64,000 nucleotides of DNA from Microbacterium sp. SORGH_AS_0969. GTDB taxonomy: Bacteria > Actinomycetota > Actinomycetes > Actinomycetales > Microbacteriaceae. Each line of letters begins with the position of its first letter. Positions within the stretch are counted from its first letter, which is position 1. Shown here in pieces: positions 55,401 to 64,000 of this stretch. Made by a program: the position numbers and the translations under genes. The DNA lies in NCBI RefSeq assembly GCF_030818255.1, contig NZ_JAUTAG010000001.1, forward strand, positions 3,658,001-3,722,000, given 5' to 3'. The notes under the pieces were generated by a model. That model made no database searches, was not told the origin of the DNA, and saw nothing but the letters and a program-made list of their open reading frames with translations.

Positions 55401-58012
55401 GCTGCCGCCACCGGGGCGCGCAGGCCCTCCACGACGGCCGCGGCCAGTTCGCGGGCGGCCAGACGGGTCTCGGGCTGAAGATCGCGGAACGAGATCGCAC
55501 TGCCGGCCGCGATCCGGGGGTCGTACGGCATCCGGATGACCGTCTGCACGCGCGTGCGGAAGTGCGCTTCGAGCTCGCTTTCGCGCACGAGCGGCGTGCC
55601 GGGTCGAGCGGAGTTCAGGACCACGACGGCCGAGCGCACGCGATCCGCGTAGCCGTTGGTCTCGAGCCAGGTCAGGGTCTCGGAGGCCAGCCGCGCCTCG
55701 TCGACCGACAGTCCGGCCACGACGACGAGGGAGTCCGCGCGCTCGAGCGTCGCCTCCATCACCGAGTGGACGATGCCCGTGCCGGTGTCGGTCAGCACGA
55801 TCGAGTAGTAGTGCGCGGCGACGTCGGCGACCTGACGGTAGTCGTCGTCGCTGAAAGCCTCGGACACCCGAGGATCGGAATCGGATGCCAGGACGTCGAG
55901 GCGCGTGGCATCCCGAGCCACGATCGACGACACGTCGTGGTAGCCGTCGACCTCGTCGTGCGCGCGCACGAGATCTCGCACCGTGCGGCCGTTCGGTCGG
56001 CCCACGCGGTCCGCGAGCGTCCCGCGGTCGGGGTTGGCGTCGACGGCGATGACACGGTCGTCTCTCGCGTCGGCGAGCGCCATTCCCAGGAGCGAGGTGA
56101 CCGTGGTCTTGCCCACGCCGCCCTTGCGGGAGAGGACCGGAACGAAGCGGGCGCCTCCCGCAAGCGGTGCGGCGATGCGACGGTCGAGCTCTTTGCGCTC
56201 GCGGGCGCGGCGGCCGTCACCGAGGTTGATGCGGTGACCGGACATCGAATACACGAGTTGCTGCCACAACCCCTCGGGCTCGGGCCGGGCGACCTGACGC
56301 GGGTCGAGGAGACGGTCGGCGGTGAGCAGATCGGGGCTCTCTCGCGCGTCGTCGATCGAGCTCAGCCGCTTCGACGCGAGCGTCAGGTCGGAACCCGGGG
56401 TCCGGACGCGCTCGGTCGCGTGCGCGCGGTCGACGCGGGCCGCCTCATCTGCCTGGTGGATCTCACGCCGGGTGAGGGGCACGGTGCCGATCGTTCCCGT
56501 CGCCGCGCGCTCCGCACGGGTGCGGGGGACGGAGCCGGTCGTGATCGGGACCGCGCTGGTCGTGGGGGTCGCACCGGTGGCCGGAGCCGCGGCGGGCGCG
56601 GTCTCCGCGCTCGGGACGGCACCGGAAGCCTGCTCGGCGTCGAGATCATCGCGCTCCGGGGAGTCGGCCGCGACCGCTCGCGCGGCGTCGGCCTCCGGAA
56701 CCGCGTTCGCCTCGGTTGGGCTCGCGTCGGACTCGCTCATGTCGACCTCGTTCCGTTCGGGCTCATCCGTGGCGGGTTCGTCAGTCTCGGACTCGGCGGT
56801 CTCGAGCTCGGGGTTCTCGAAATCGGGGTTCTCGAGCTCGGGGTTCTCGAGCTCGGGGTTCTCGAGCTCGGGGTTCTCGAGCTCATCCGCCGCTGGCTCG
56901 ACGTCGACGACCTCCGCGTCGTCGTGCTCACGTTCACCCCGCTCCGGCTCAGCCGGATCGAGGTCCGAGTGCTCGTGTTCGAGGTGCTCCGGTTCGAGGT
57001 GCTCCGGTTCGAGGTGCTCCGGTTCGAGGTGCTCGGGTTCGAGGTCGTCCTCGTCCCCGGCGTTGAAGCCGTCGGCGTGGGCGGCCTCGATGGACTCCGC
57101 CTCCGCGAACTCCACCCCTGCCGGCTCGGTCTCCGCGCGATCGGTCTCCGTGCTGTCGGAGTTCTCCGCCTCCGGAGCCTCCGACTCGGCCGGCTCCTGC
57201 TCGGCGGGCTCCCGCGCGACGAACTCCTCGTCGGAAGCGTCCTCGGCGGCGAGATCATCAGCGAGATCCTCGGCGAGCTCTTCGACGGTGGCATTCTCGA
57301 CGGCGAGGTCATCGACAAAGAGGTCGTCCGAGGCGACATCGTCGGAGGCGAGGTCGTCGGAGGCGTCCTCCGGGGCGAACTCCCCCTCGGGCTGAGATCC
57401 CGCGTCCTCCGGCTCGAACACGTCGGTCGACAGCACGAGCTGCTGCGGGTCGGGCGTCGGGTCGAACGCGTCGGTCGACAGGATCACCTGCGGTTCGACG
57501 CGCTCGTCATCGAACGCCGGAACGAACACCTCGTCGCGCGGGGCGGACGCGACAGGCTCGTCGGACTCCTCCGTCGGCGACTCAGCGACGATCTCGGCGT
57601 CGTGCACCTCGAGGTCGTCGTCGTTCTCGGCATCCGCGTCGTCATGGGGTTCGAGGATGATGTCACCGGTCGCGAGATGCTCCACGTGCGCGTCGTCGTG
57701 CTCCGACGGCCGCGGGTCGACCTGCGGCTCGGGAACGTGGGTGAGAGCGGGCGCCTCAGCCCCGCTGTCGAGGGTGAACGGGGAGCCGATGTTCTCGAAC
57801 ATGCGGATCTCGGCTTCGTCGACCGGCACCTCATCTTCGACCACATCGTCGTCGATGTCGTCTTCGTCGGAGGTCACGGGCAGGTCGACACTGACCTGCG
57901 CGATGTGTCCGCCGAGGATGGTGATGCTGGCTGTGTCGAGATTCCCGCTCTCGTCGAGGACGCCGTGCTCGGCGTTCTCGTCGGGGTTCGCGTCGGTGCG
58001 GTCGGGGGTCAC
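55397..58012 (-). CDS. MinD/ParA-like ATPase with long acidic N-terminal extension
   Basis: An 871-residue protein. The last ~280 residues are a MinD/Mrp-type P-loop ATPase with [30 protein letters not shown] switch II ([17 protein letters not shown]) and a typical C-terminal helix. The first ~570 residues are extremely acidic (Glu/Asp/Ala/Pro) and low complexity, with two runs of five-residue repeats coded by 15-bp DNA units (56801-56875 and 56981-57040). Similar layouts occur in actinobacterial EspI/MinD-like proteins near type VII secretion, but no WXG100 gene is here. GTG 58012 is chosen because GGAG lies six bases upstream. Confidence 0.8.
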   Translation of the reverse strand: MTPDRTDANPDENAEHGVLDESGNLDTASITILGGHIAQVSVDLPVTSDEDDIDDDVVEDEVPVDEAEIRMFENIGSPFTLDSGAEAPALTHVPEPQVDPRPSEHDDAHVEHLATGDIILEPHDDADAENDDDLEVHDAEIVAESPTEESDEPVASAPRDEVFVPAFDDERVEPQVILSTDAFDPTPDPQQLVLSTDVFEPEDAGSQPEGEFAPEDASDDLASDDVASDDLFVDDLAVENATVEELAEDLADDLAAEDASDEEFVAREPAEQEPAESEAPEAENSDSTETDRAETEPAGVEFAEAESIEAAHADGFNAGDEDDLEPEHLEPEHLEPEHLEPEHLEHEHSDLDPAEPERGEREHDDAEVVDVEPAADELENPELENPELENPELENPDFENPELETAESETDEPATDEPERNEVDMSESDASPTEANAVPEADAARAVAADSPERDDLDAEQASGAVPSAETAPAAAPATGATPTTSAVPITTGSVPRTRAERAATGTIGTVPLTRREIHQADEAARVDRAHATERVRTPGSDLTLASKRLSSIDDARESPDLLTADRLLDPRQVARPEPEGLWQQLVYSMSGHRINLGDGRRARERKELDRRIAAPLAGGARFVPVLSRKGGVGKTTVTSLLGMALADARDDRVIAVDANPDRGTLADRVGRPNGRTVRDLVRAHDEVDGYHDVSSIVARDATRLDVLASDSDPRVSEAFSDDDYRQVADVAAHYYSIVLTDTGTGIVHSVMEATLERADSLVVVAGLSVDEARLASETLTWLETNGYADRVRSAVVVLNSARPGTPLVRESELEAHFRTRVQTVIRMPYDPRIAAGSAISFRDLQPETRLAARELAAAVVEGLRAPVAAA
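56801..56875. repeat. 15-bp coding minisatellite, five units
   Basis: The unit CTCGAGCTCGGGGTT (plus strand) is repeated five times, with one unit changed at two positions, then a partial sixth. On the coding strand it gives repeats of Glu-Asn-Pro-Glu-Leu in the acidic region of the MinD-like protein. Confidence 0.9.
56981..57040. repeat. 15-bp coding minisatellite, four units
   Basis: The unit GAGGTGCTCCGGTTC is repeated four times (last copy with one change), coding for repeats of Leu-Glu-Pro-Glu-His. A degenerate copy precedes it. Confidence 0.9.
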
Positions 58013-58032
58013 TGCAGTCTCCAAACGGGAAG

Positions 58033-58052
58033 AGGGCGCGAAAGCGCCCCCT
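58033..58052 (-). terminator. Hairpin downstream of pyc
   Basis: GGGCGC-gaaa-GCGCCC with flanking purine/pyrimidine pairing, seven bases beyond the pyc stop. It also lies in the leader of the MinD-like gene, so it may be an attenuator or a terminator. Confidence 0.55.
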
Positions 58053-58058
58053 CCCAGG

Positions 58059-61000
58059 TTACTGCGCGGGGCGGATTACCAGCAAAAGGTCTCCCGCTTC
58101 CACCTGCTGTGTGCTAGCGATCGCAACCCGCTCGACGACCCCGTCGACGGGCGAGGTGATCGCGGCCTCCATCTTCATCGCCTCGATGGATGCCACGGCC
58201 TGACCGGCCGCGACACGGTCGCCCGGAGCCGCCTTCAGCGTCACCACGCCCGAGAACGGGGCGGCGACCTGACCGGGATTGGAGGTGTCGGCCTTCTCGG
58301 CCTGACGGGCCTCGACGTCGATCGATCGGTCCCGGACGAACACGGGGCGGAGCTGTCCGTTCAGGGTCGTCATGACGGTGCGCAGGCCCTTGTCGTCGGC
58401 TTCGCCCACCGCCTCGAGCCCCACGAACAGCTGGACGCCGCGCTCGATCTCGACCGTGTGCTCGCCGCCCGCGCGCAGCCCGTAGAGGTAGTCGGCGGTG
58501 TCGAGCACGCTGAGGTCGCCGTAGGCGTCGCGGGTTTCCTCGAACGTGCGGGTGGGCCCCGGGAACAGGAGCCGGTTCAGGCGCGCGCGCCGCTCGGCGG
58601 ACTCCCCCGCCAGGGCCGTCGCGTCGTCGTCGGTGAGCGGGGTCACCCCGATCTTCGCGTCTCGCCCGGCGAGCACCTTCGAGCGGAACGGCTCGGGCCA
58701 GCCCCCGGGGAGGTCGCCCAGCTCCCCCGCCATGAACGACACGACCGAGTCGGGCACGTCGTACTTCTGCGGGTTCTGCTCGAAGTCCGCCGGGTCGGCC
58801 TTGACCGCCGCGAGATGCAGCGCGAGGTCGCCCACCACCTTCGACGACGGCGTGACCTTGGGCACCCGGCCGAGGATGCGGTCCGCGGCCGCGTACATGT
58901 CCTCGATGAGTTCGAAGTCGTCGGCCAAGCCGAGGGCGATCGCCTGCTGCCGCAGGTTCGACAACTGCCCGCCCGGGATCTCGTGCCGGTACACGCGACC
59001 GGTGGGACCCGCGAGGCCCGACTCGAACGGACGGTACAGGTGGCGGACGGCCTCCCAGTACGGCTCGAGGTCGCTGACCGCGGACAGGTCGAGCCCGGTG
59101 TCCCGCTCGGTGTGGGCGAGGGCTGCGACAAGGGCGGACAGCGACGGTTGGCTCGTGGTGCCCGCCATGGGTGCGGCGGCCGCGTCGACGGCATCCGCCC
59201 CCGCCGCCGAGGCGGCCAGCAGGGTCGCGAGCTGTCCTCCCGCGGTGTCGTGCGTGTGCACGTGTACCGGCAGGTCGAAGCGCTCGCGCAGCGCCGACAC
59301 GAGCTTCGCCGCCGCGGCCGGGCGGAGCAGACCCGCCATGTCTTTGATCGCGAGGATGTGCGCTCCCGCGTCGACGATCTGCTCGGCCAGGGCCAGGTAG
59401 TAGTCGAGCGTGTACAGCTTCTCGGCCGGATCGAGCAGGTCGCCGGTGTAGCAGACGGCCACCTCGGCGACCGCGGTGCCGGTGTTCAGCACCGCGTCGA
59501 TCGCGGGACGCATCTGCGAGACGTCGTTGAGGGCGTCGAAGATGCGAAAGATGTCGACTCCGGATGCCGCCGCCTCGGCAACGAAGGCATCCGTCACCTC
59601 CGTCGGGTACGGGGTGTAGCCGACCGTGTTGCGGCCGCGGAGGAGCATCTGGAGCGCGACGTTCGGCAGGGCTTCGCGCAGCGCGTCGAGCCGCTCCCAC
59701 GGGTCTTCGCCGAGGAAGCGCAGAGCGACGTCGTAGGTCGCCCCTCCCCACGCCTCGACCGAGAGCAGACCGGGTGTCATGCGGGCGACGTACGGCGCCA
59801 CGCGCACGAGATCGCGGGTACGGACGCGGGTCGCGAGCAGCGACTGGTGGGCGTCGCGGAAGGTGGTCTCGGTGACCGCGAGGGCGGTCTGCTCGCGCAG
59901 GGCCTTCGCGAAGCCCGCAGGACCGAGCTCCTGCAGGCGCTGGCGCGATCCCGCGGGGGCCGGAGCCACGAGGTCGATCGCGGGGAGCTTGGCACCCGGG
60001 TCGACGGAGAGCGGGTTCTCACCGTTCGGACGGTTGACGGTCGTGTCGACGAGCCACGACAGGATCTTGGTGCCGCGGTCCTTCGACTCGCGCCCGCGCA
60101 GCAGCTCGGGACGCTCGTCGATGAACGAGGTGCTGAGGTCGCCGGCGACGAAGGCCGGATCGTCGAGGACGGCCTGCAGGAACGGGATGTTCGTCGAGAC
60201 GCCGCGGATCCGGAACTCCGCCAGCGCGCGGCGGGCTCGGGCGACCGCCGCGGGGAAGTCGCGCCCACGGCACGACAGCTTCGACAGCATCGAATCGAAG
60301 TGCGGGCTGACCTGCGAGCCCGCGGCCGTCGTGCCGCCGTCGAGGCGGATGCCGGCACCACCGGGCGAGCGGTACGTGGTGATCTTGCCCGTGTCGGGGC
60401 GGAAGCCCTGCGTCGGGTCCTCCGTCGTGATGCGGCATTGGAGGGCAGCGCCACGCAGGTGGATGTCGCCCTGCTCGAGGTGCAGGTCGGCGAGCGTCGC
60501 CCCCGCGGCGATGCGCATCTGCGACTGCACGAGGTCGACGTCGGTAACCTCCTCGGTCACCGTGTGCTCGACCTGGATGCGGGGGTTCATCTCGATGAAG
60601 ACCACCTCTCCCGCTCGGGGTCCCGCGGTCTCGAGGAGGAACTCGACCGTTCCCGCGTTCTGGTAGCCGATCGACCGCGCGAAGGCGACCGCGTAGCGGT
60701 GCAGATCCTGACGGATCGCGTCGTCGAGGTTCGGAGCCGGCGCGATCTCAATGACCTTCTGGTGGCGCCGCTGCACCGAGCAGTCGCGCTCGAAGAGGTG
60801 GACCGTCTCGCCCGTGGCATCCGCGAGGATCTGCACCTCGACGTGACGCGGGCGCTGCACGGCCTGCTCGAGGAACATGCGCGGGTCGCCGAACGCGCTC
60901 TGGGCCTCCCGCATCGCCTCGGCGAGGGCCGGGGCGAGTTCGCCGAGCGTCTCGACGCGACGCATGCCGCGGCCTCCCCCCGCCGGCGACGGCCTTGGCG

Positions 61001-61467
61001 AAGAGCGGGAACCCGATCTCTTCCGCCTGCGCCAGCAGCGCGTCGATGTCGTCGGAGGCCGGCGTCGAGCGGAGCACCGGGACGCCCGCGGCGATCGCGT
61101 GCTCCTTCGCGGTGACCTTGTTGCCCGCCATGGAGAGCACCTTCGCAGGTGGGCCGATGAACGTGATGCCGTGCGCGGCCGCCTTCTCGGCGAGCTCCGG
61201 GTTCTCGGACAGGAAGCCGTAGCCGGGGTAGATGGCATCCGCTCCGCACTCCCGAGCGACCCGGATGATCTCGTCGACGTCGAGGTACGCGCGGACGGGG
61301 TGACCGCGCTCACCGATCTGGTAAGCCTCGTCGGCCTTCAGGCGGTGCAGCGAGGCGCGATCCTCGTACGAATAGACCGCGACCGTGCGCGCACCGACCT
61401 CGTAGGCGGCGCGGAACGCGCGGATCGCGATCTCCCCGCGATTGGCGACCAGGATCTTCGAGAACAT
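58059..61467 (-). pseudogene. pyc: Pyruvate carboxylase, interrupted by one apparent single-base frameshift
   Basis: If read through one shift, this is a 1135-residue biotin enzyme of normal length that makes oxaloacetate from pyruvate. The biotin carboxylase domain starts MFSKILVANRGEIAIRAFR (ATG 61467, GAGG five bases upstream). The carboxyltransferase domain begins ETTFRDAHQSLLATRVRTRD, and the C-terminal biotin site is EAMKMEAAI. The break is in the conserved glycine loop (AVAGGGGRGM): a run of six C on the plus strand (60976-60981) puts GGCGGGGGGAGGCCGC where five G would keep the frame. Everything after the run is intact. A sequencing or assembly slip is as likely as a true mutation. 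Confidence 0.9.
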
Positions 61468-61521
61468 GCGCACCTCACGTCAAGCTGGGGGAGCTGAATG
61501 TGCTCACAGCCTAGGGGACGG

Positions 61522-61527
61522 TAACGT
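61522..61527 (+). promoter_or_regulatory. -10 element upstream of parA-like gene
   Basis: TAACGT ends eight bases before the GTG at 61536 with no Shine-Dalgarno, so the leader would be zero to two bases. Confidence 0.4.
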
Positions 61528-61535
61528 AGACCCTC

Positions 61536-62348
61536 GTGCACGTACTCTCCGTCAGCTCTTTGAAAGGCGGGGTCGGCAAGACGACCGTGACGCTCGGGCT
61601 GGCTTCCGCCGCCTTCGCACGTGGCGTTCGCACTCTTGTCGTCGACCTCGACCCCCAGTCCGACGTGTCGACCGGCATGGACATCTCGGTCGCCGGCCGG
61701 CTCAACATCGCCGATGTCTTGGCGAACCCGAAAGAGAAGGTCGTCCGCCAGGCCATCACCACCAGCGGGTGGGCGAAGGTCCACCCGGGCACGATCGACG
61801 TTCTCATCGGCAGCCCCTCGGCGATCAACTTCGACGGCCCGCATCCGAGCGTCCGCGACGTGTGGAAGCTCGAGGAGGCCCTCGCCACCATCGAGAGCGA
61901 GTACGACCTCGTCCTCATCGACTGCGCTCCCTCCCTCAATGCCCTCACGCGCACCGCGTGGGCGGCGAGCGACCGCGTCATCGTCGTGACCGAACCGGGT
62001 CTGTTCTCCGTCGCCGCCGCCGACCGCGCCCTGCGCGCGATCGAAGAGATCCGTCGCGGCCTCTCGCCCCGCCTGCAGCCCCTCGGCGTGGTCGTCAACC
62101 GCGTGCGCCCGCAGTCGATCGAGCACCAGTTCCGCATCAAGGAGCTGCGCGACATGTTCGGCCCGCTGGTGCTCAACCCGCAGCTGCCCGAGCGAACCTC
62201 GCTCCAGCAGGCGCAGGGTGCCGCGAAGCCGCTTCACGTGTGGCCCGGAGACTCGGCGCAAGAGCTCGCCGCCGACTTCGACGCACTGCTGGACCGGATC
62301 GTCCGCACCGGTCGCATCCCGGTCGAGGGCGACGCCTCGCAGGCCTGA
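61536..62348 (+). CDS. ParA family ATPase
   Basis: A 270-residue Walker-type ATPase. The deviant Walker A loop [17 protein letters not shown], switch I DLDPQSDVSTGMD and Walker B LVLIDCAPSLNALT are complete. These proteins position chromosome, plasmid or protein cargo. No parB gene or obvious parS-like 16-bp palindrome is adjacent, so it is probably an orphan ParA (chromosomal or polar cargo) rather than the main partition gene. It is divergent from pyc. Confidence 0.93.
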   Translation: MHVLSVSSLKGGVGKTTVTLGLASAAFARGVRTLVVDLDPQSDVSTGMDISVAGRLNIADVLANPKEKVVRQAITTSGWAKVHPGTIDVLIGSPSAINFDGPHPSVRDVWKLEEALATIESEYDLVLIDCAPSLNALTRTAWAASDRVIVVTEPGLFSVAAADRALRAIEEIRRGLSPRLQPLGVVVNRVRPQSIEHQFRIKELRDMFGPLVLNPQLPERTSLQQAQGAAKPLHVWPGDSAQELAADFDALLDRIVRTGRIPVEGDASQA

Positions 62349-62433
62349 CTCACGCTTCTCTCAGACGCCGCTCCGCTGCCCCGCAGTCGGGCGGCGTCTT
62401 CCGTTCGCGCCCGAGCCCCTGGCGCGGGCCCGG

Positions 62434-62554
62434 GTCCCTGAGCCTGTCGAAGGGCCGCCATCCGTTTCAAGCGCGCGGCAGACCCAGGTCCCTGAGCCTG
62501 TCGAAGGGCCCGAGGCCCGTCGCGGTACCGGTGGCTTCGACAAGCTCAGCCACC
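62434..62554. repeat. Short intergenic repeat cluster (TGAGCCTGTCGAAG family)
   Basis: GTCCCTGAGCCTGTCGAAGGG occurs at 62434-62454 and again at 62488-62508. An inverted relative, GGTGGCTTCGACAAGCTCAGCCACC (as two blocks at 62530-62554), follows. It is the same family as 49615-49717, again between convergent genes. Confidence 0.75.
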
Positions 62555-62589
62555 TCCGCTCCCCCACCCCGGGACGCTTCACAAAGGAG

Positions 62590-62617
62590 AACCCCGGATG
62601 CCACGGCACCCGGGGTT
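62590..62617 (-). terminator. Terminator of the MerR-family gene
   Basis: AACCCCGGATGCC pairs with GGCACCCGGGGTT (one A-C mismatch), 16 bases beyond the stop. A CTCC-rich tail follows on the minus strand. Confidence 0.75.
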
Positions 62618-62633
62618 CGAGAAATCGTCGGTG

Positions 62634-63179
62634 TCAGGCCGTGCGTGCGGCGCGACGCGCGGCGAGTTCGTCGACCGTGTCGGCGGACGCGGCCTCGAAG
62701 TCGACGAGAGTCGACTCGACCTCGCGCAGGACCTTGCCGACGGCGATACCGAAGACGCCCTGACCGCGGCTGACGAGGTCGATGACCTCGTCGTTCGAGG
62801 TGCACAGGTACACCGAGGCGCCGTCGCTCATGAGCGTCGTTCCGGCGAGGTCGCGGATGCCCGCGGCACGGAGCTGGTCGACGGCCGTGCGGATCTGCTG
62901 GAGCGAGATGCCGGTGTCGAGGAGGCGCTTGACGAGCTTGAGCACGAGGATGTCGCGGAAGCCGTAGAGACGCTGCGATCCGGAACCGCTCGCTCCGCGG
63001 ACGGTGGGAACGACGAGCTCGGTACGAGCCCAGTAGTCGAGCTGACGGTACGTGATGCCGGCGGCGCGAGCGGCGACCGCTCCGCGGTATCCGGTGTCGT
63101 CGTCCATCTCGGGCAGACCGTCGGTGAAGAGGAGCTCGGTGGCGAACCGGGGTTCACCGACTGTGTCGCCAGCGGTCAT
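62634..63179 (-). CDS. MerR family transcriptional regulator (Rv1830-like)
   Basis: A 181-residue regulator. The helix-turn-helix is GITYRQLDYWARTELVVPTV with the wing GSQRLYGFRDILVLK; a helical dimerisation part follows (LVKRLLDTGISLQQIRTAVDQ). The C-terminal domain is not a metal-binding MerR tail, as in mycobacterial Rv1830. The ATG at 63179 has AGGAGGG eight bases upstream. The order garA-ftsR-(nuclease)-Rv1830 is known in mycobacteria; here the bifunctional-nuclease gene between the two MerR genes is missing. Confidence 0.92.
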   Translation of the reverse strand: MTAGDTVGEPRFATELLFTDGLPEMDDDTGYRGAVAARAAGITYRQLDYWARTELVVPTVRGASGSGSQRLYGFRDILVLKLVKRLLDTGISLQQIRTAVDQLRAAGIRDLAGTTLMSDGASVYLCTSNDEVIDLVSRGQGVFGIAVGKVLREVESTLVDFEAASADTVDELAARRAARTA

Positions 63180-63275
63180 GCTCGCGTCCCTCCTCATCGG
63201 CTCGATATCCCCACGCTAGATCAGCCATGCGCCCGCGGCAATGACATCCGGTCGGAGCGCTTCGGCGTGTCGCGC

Positions 63276-63962
63276 TCAGGACAGCATCCGGTCGATCGCG
63301 TCGCGCACGAAGAGGCTCCGCACCTCGTCGAGACGCGCGGCGAGTTCGGGCGCGAGTTCGCTCGCACGGGCCCGGGATGCCGCGTCGGGGCGTCGCAGGA
63401 GCGCGGACAGCGCGGACTCGACGAGGGCGGCCTCACGCTCGGCGCTCTGGCGCAGAGAACGCACGTGGCGCGGCTCGATGCCGTGCCGATCGAGCGCGAC
63501 GAGGGTACGCAGGAGCGAGACCGTCTGCTCGGGATACGACTCGGCGGCCGTGATCACGCCGGTGCTGATCGCGTCGTTGAGAAGCTGCGGGCCGGCTCCT
63601 GCCGTCGCGAGCAGCTCGTCGCGGCGATAGCGGCGGGGCGTCGCGGTCATCGACGGCATCGAGGTCGGCGGCGCGGGGTTTCGCCCGGCGTCGAGGTCGG
63701 CGAGATAGTCGCGGATCACCGCGAGGGGAAGGTAGTGATCGCGCTGGAGCGTCAGCGCCATGCGGAGCCGCTCGAGGTCGGCCGCGGAGAACTTGCGATA
63801 GCCCGACTCGGTCCGCGTGGGCGACACGATGCCCTGCACCTCGAGGAAGCGCAGCTTGCTCGAGGTGAGCGCCGGGAAGTCCGGCGTGAGGCGCGCCAGC
63901 ACCTGGCCGATGCTCAGCAGCCCCGAGGCCGCCGGACGACCGCGGGCGGGGGCTGCCGCCAT
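63276..63962 (-). CDS. ftsR: FtsR-like MerR family regulator
   Basis: A 228-residue regulator. The N-terminal DNA-binding domain has LLSIGQVLARLTPDFPALTSSKLRFL and SPTRTESGYRKFSAADLERL, which match Rv1828/FtsR. The C-terminal effector-like domain is helical (QSAEREAALVESALSALLRR). In Corynebacterium FtsR activates ftsZ transcription; ftsZ is about 32 kb away here. The ATG overlaps the stop of the upstream gene (ATGA). Confidence 0.9.
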   Translation of the reverse strand: MAAAPARGRPAASGLLSIGQVLARLTPDFPALTSSKLRFLEVQGIVSPTRTESGYRKFSAADLERLRMALTLQRDHYLPLAVIRDYLADLDAGRNPAPPTSMPSMTATPRRYRRDELLATAGAGPQLLNDAISTGVITAAESYPEQTVSLLRTLVALDRHGIEPRHVRSLRQSAEREAALVESALSALLRRPDAASRARASELAPELAARLDEVRSLFVRDAIDRMLS

Positions 63963-64000
63963 CAGTTGTCTGCCGGCGGCAGATCGACGGGCGAGACGAA
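63962..64000 (-). CDS. C-terminal 12 codons of an upstream gene, probably FHA protein GarA/OdhI
   Basis: Only FVSPVDLPPADN and the stop are inside the window. Overlap with ftsR by four bases and the conserved garA-ftsR order suggest the forkhead-associated protein that PknB/PknG-type kinases phosphorylate. The identity rests on synteny, not on this short tail. Confidence 0.4.
   Translation of the reverse strand, partial: FVSPVDLPPADN

Noticed and set aside
60950..61000. Programmed ribosomal frameshift in pyruvate carboxylase
   Set aside because: The G-run is in the middle of the biotin carboxylase domain with no stimulatory structure evident, and the family does not use recoding. A homopolymer indel explains it better.
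61468..62633. ParABS partition locus
   Set aside because: There is a ParA ATPase but no parB gene and no obvious parS-like 16-bp palindrome nearby.

Overview
The window is about 64 kb of GC-rich actinobacterial core chromosome, with dense genes and many GTG starts. Its gene set and orders (trpD next to ctaE-qcrCAB, a dcw cluster running into sepF-divIVA, a PASTA kinase next to an Rv2175c-like protein and class II DAHP synthase, two MerR regulators) fit Microbacteriaceae, most likely Microbacterium or a close relative. The genus is an inference. I see no prophage, CRISPR array, insertion sequence, rRNA or tRNA.

Layout. 0-5.5 kb: end of a NAD(P)-binding protein, a PPOX/F420-type oxidoreductase, a YchJ/SEC-C protein, a membrane protein, a 5'-3' exonuclease, a PHP phosphoesterase and trpD. 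5.5-15 kb: genes for the cytochrome bc1-aa3 branch in two convergent blocks, ctaE-qcrC-qcrA-qcrB on the plus strand and ctaC-ctaD-ctaF followed by a PP2C phosphatase on the minus strand, with a rhodanese and a gene-poor gap between. 15-26 kb: erpA, an M20 peptidase, a DUF3043 protein, pyrD, nrdR, hisD, an unrecognised membrane protein, dnaE and a Nudix hydrolase. 26-44 kb: one long minus-strand division and cell-wall cluster, mraZ-rsmH-ftsL-ftsI-murF-mraY-murD-ftsW-murG-murC-ftsQ-ftsZ-yggS-sepF-yggT-divIVA-lspA-rluD. murE is absent from its usual place. 44-55 kb: DUF3040 protein, polyprenyl synthase, Rv2175c-like protein, LysM/lysozyme-like protein, PASTA kinase, aroG, plsC, ROK kinase and an AMP-dependent ligase. 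55-64 kb: def, a large acidic-tailed MinD-like ATPase, a pyruvate carboxylase gene broken by one apparent base insertion, a ParA ATPase, two MerR regulators (the second FtsR-like) and the last codons of an upstream gene, probably garA.

Most of the window serves growth. The respiratory genes make the menaquinol-to-oxygen chain, the dcw genes make lipid II and the divisome, and the kinase, phosphatase, Rv2175c-like protein and FtsR are plausible regulators of wall synthesis and division.

The most informative non-coding signals are: (i) a TANNNT-type hexamer placed 6-7 bases before the start codon of about ten genes, with no Shine-Dalgarno, which predicts leaderless mRNAs; (ii) three 10-bp direct repeats before mraZ that look like the MraZ operator; (iii) two related palindromes at 3.3 and 44.4 kb that look like a dispersed repeat family; (iv) a second short repeat family at 49.6 and 62.4 kb; (v) 15-bp coding minisatellites in the MinD-like gene. 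I did not find a convincing wholly new biological system; the best leads are the repeat families, the unrecognised membrane protein, the acidic MinD-like protein and the missing murE.
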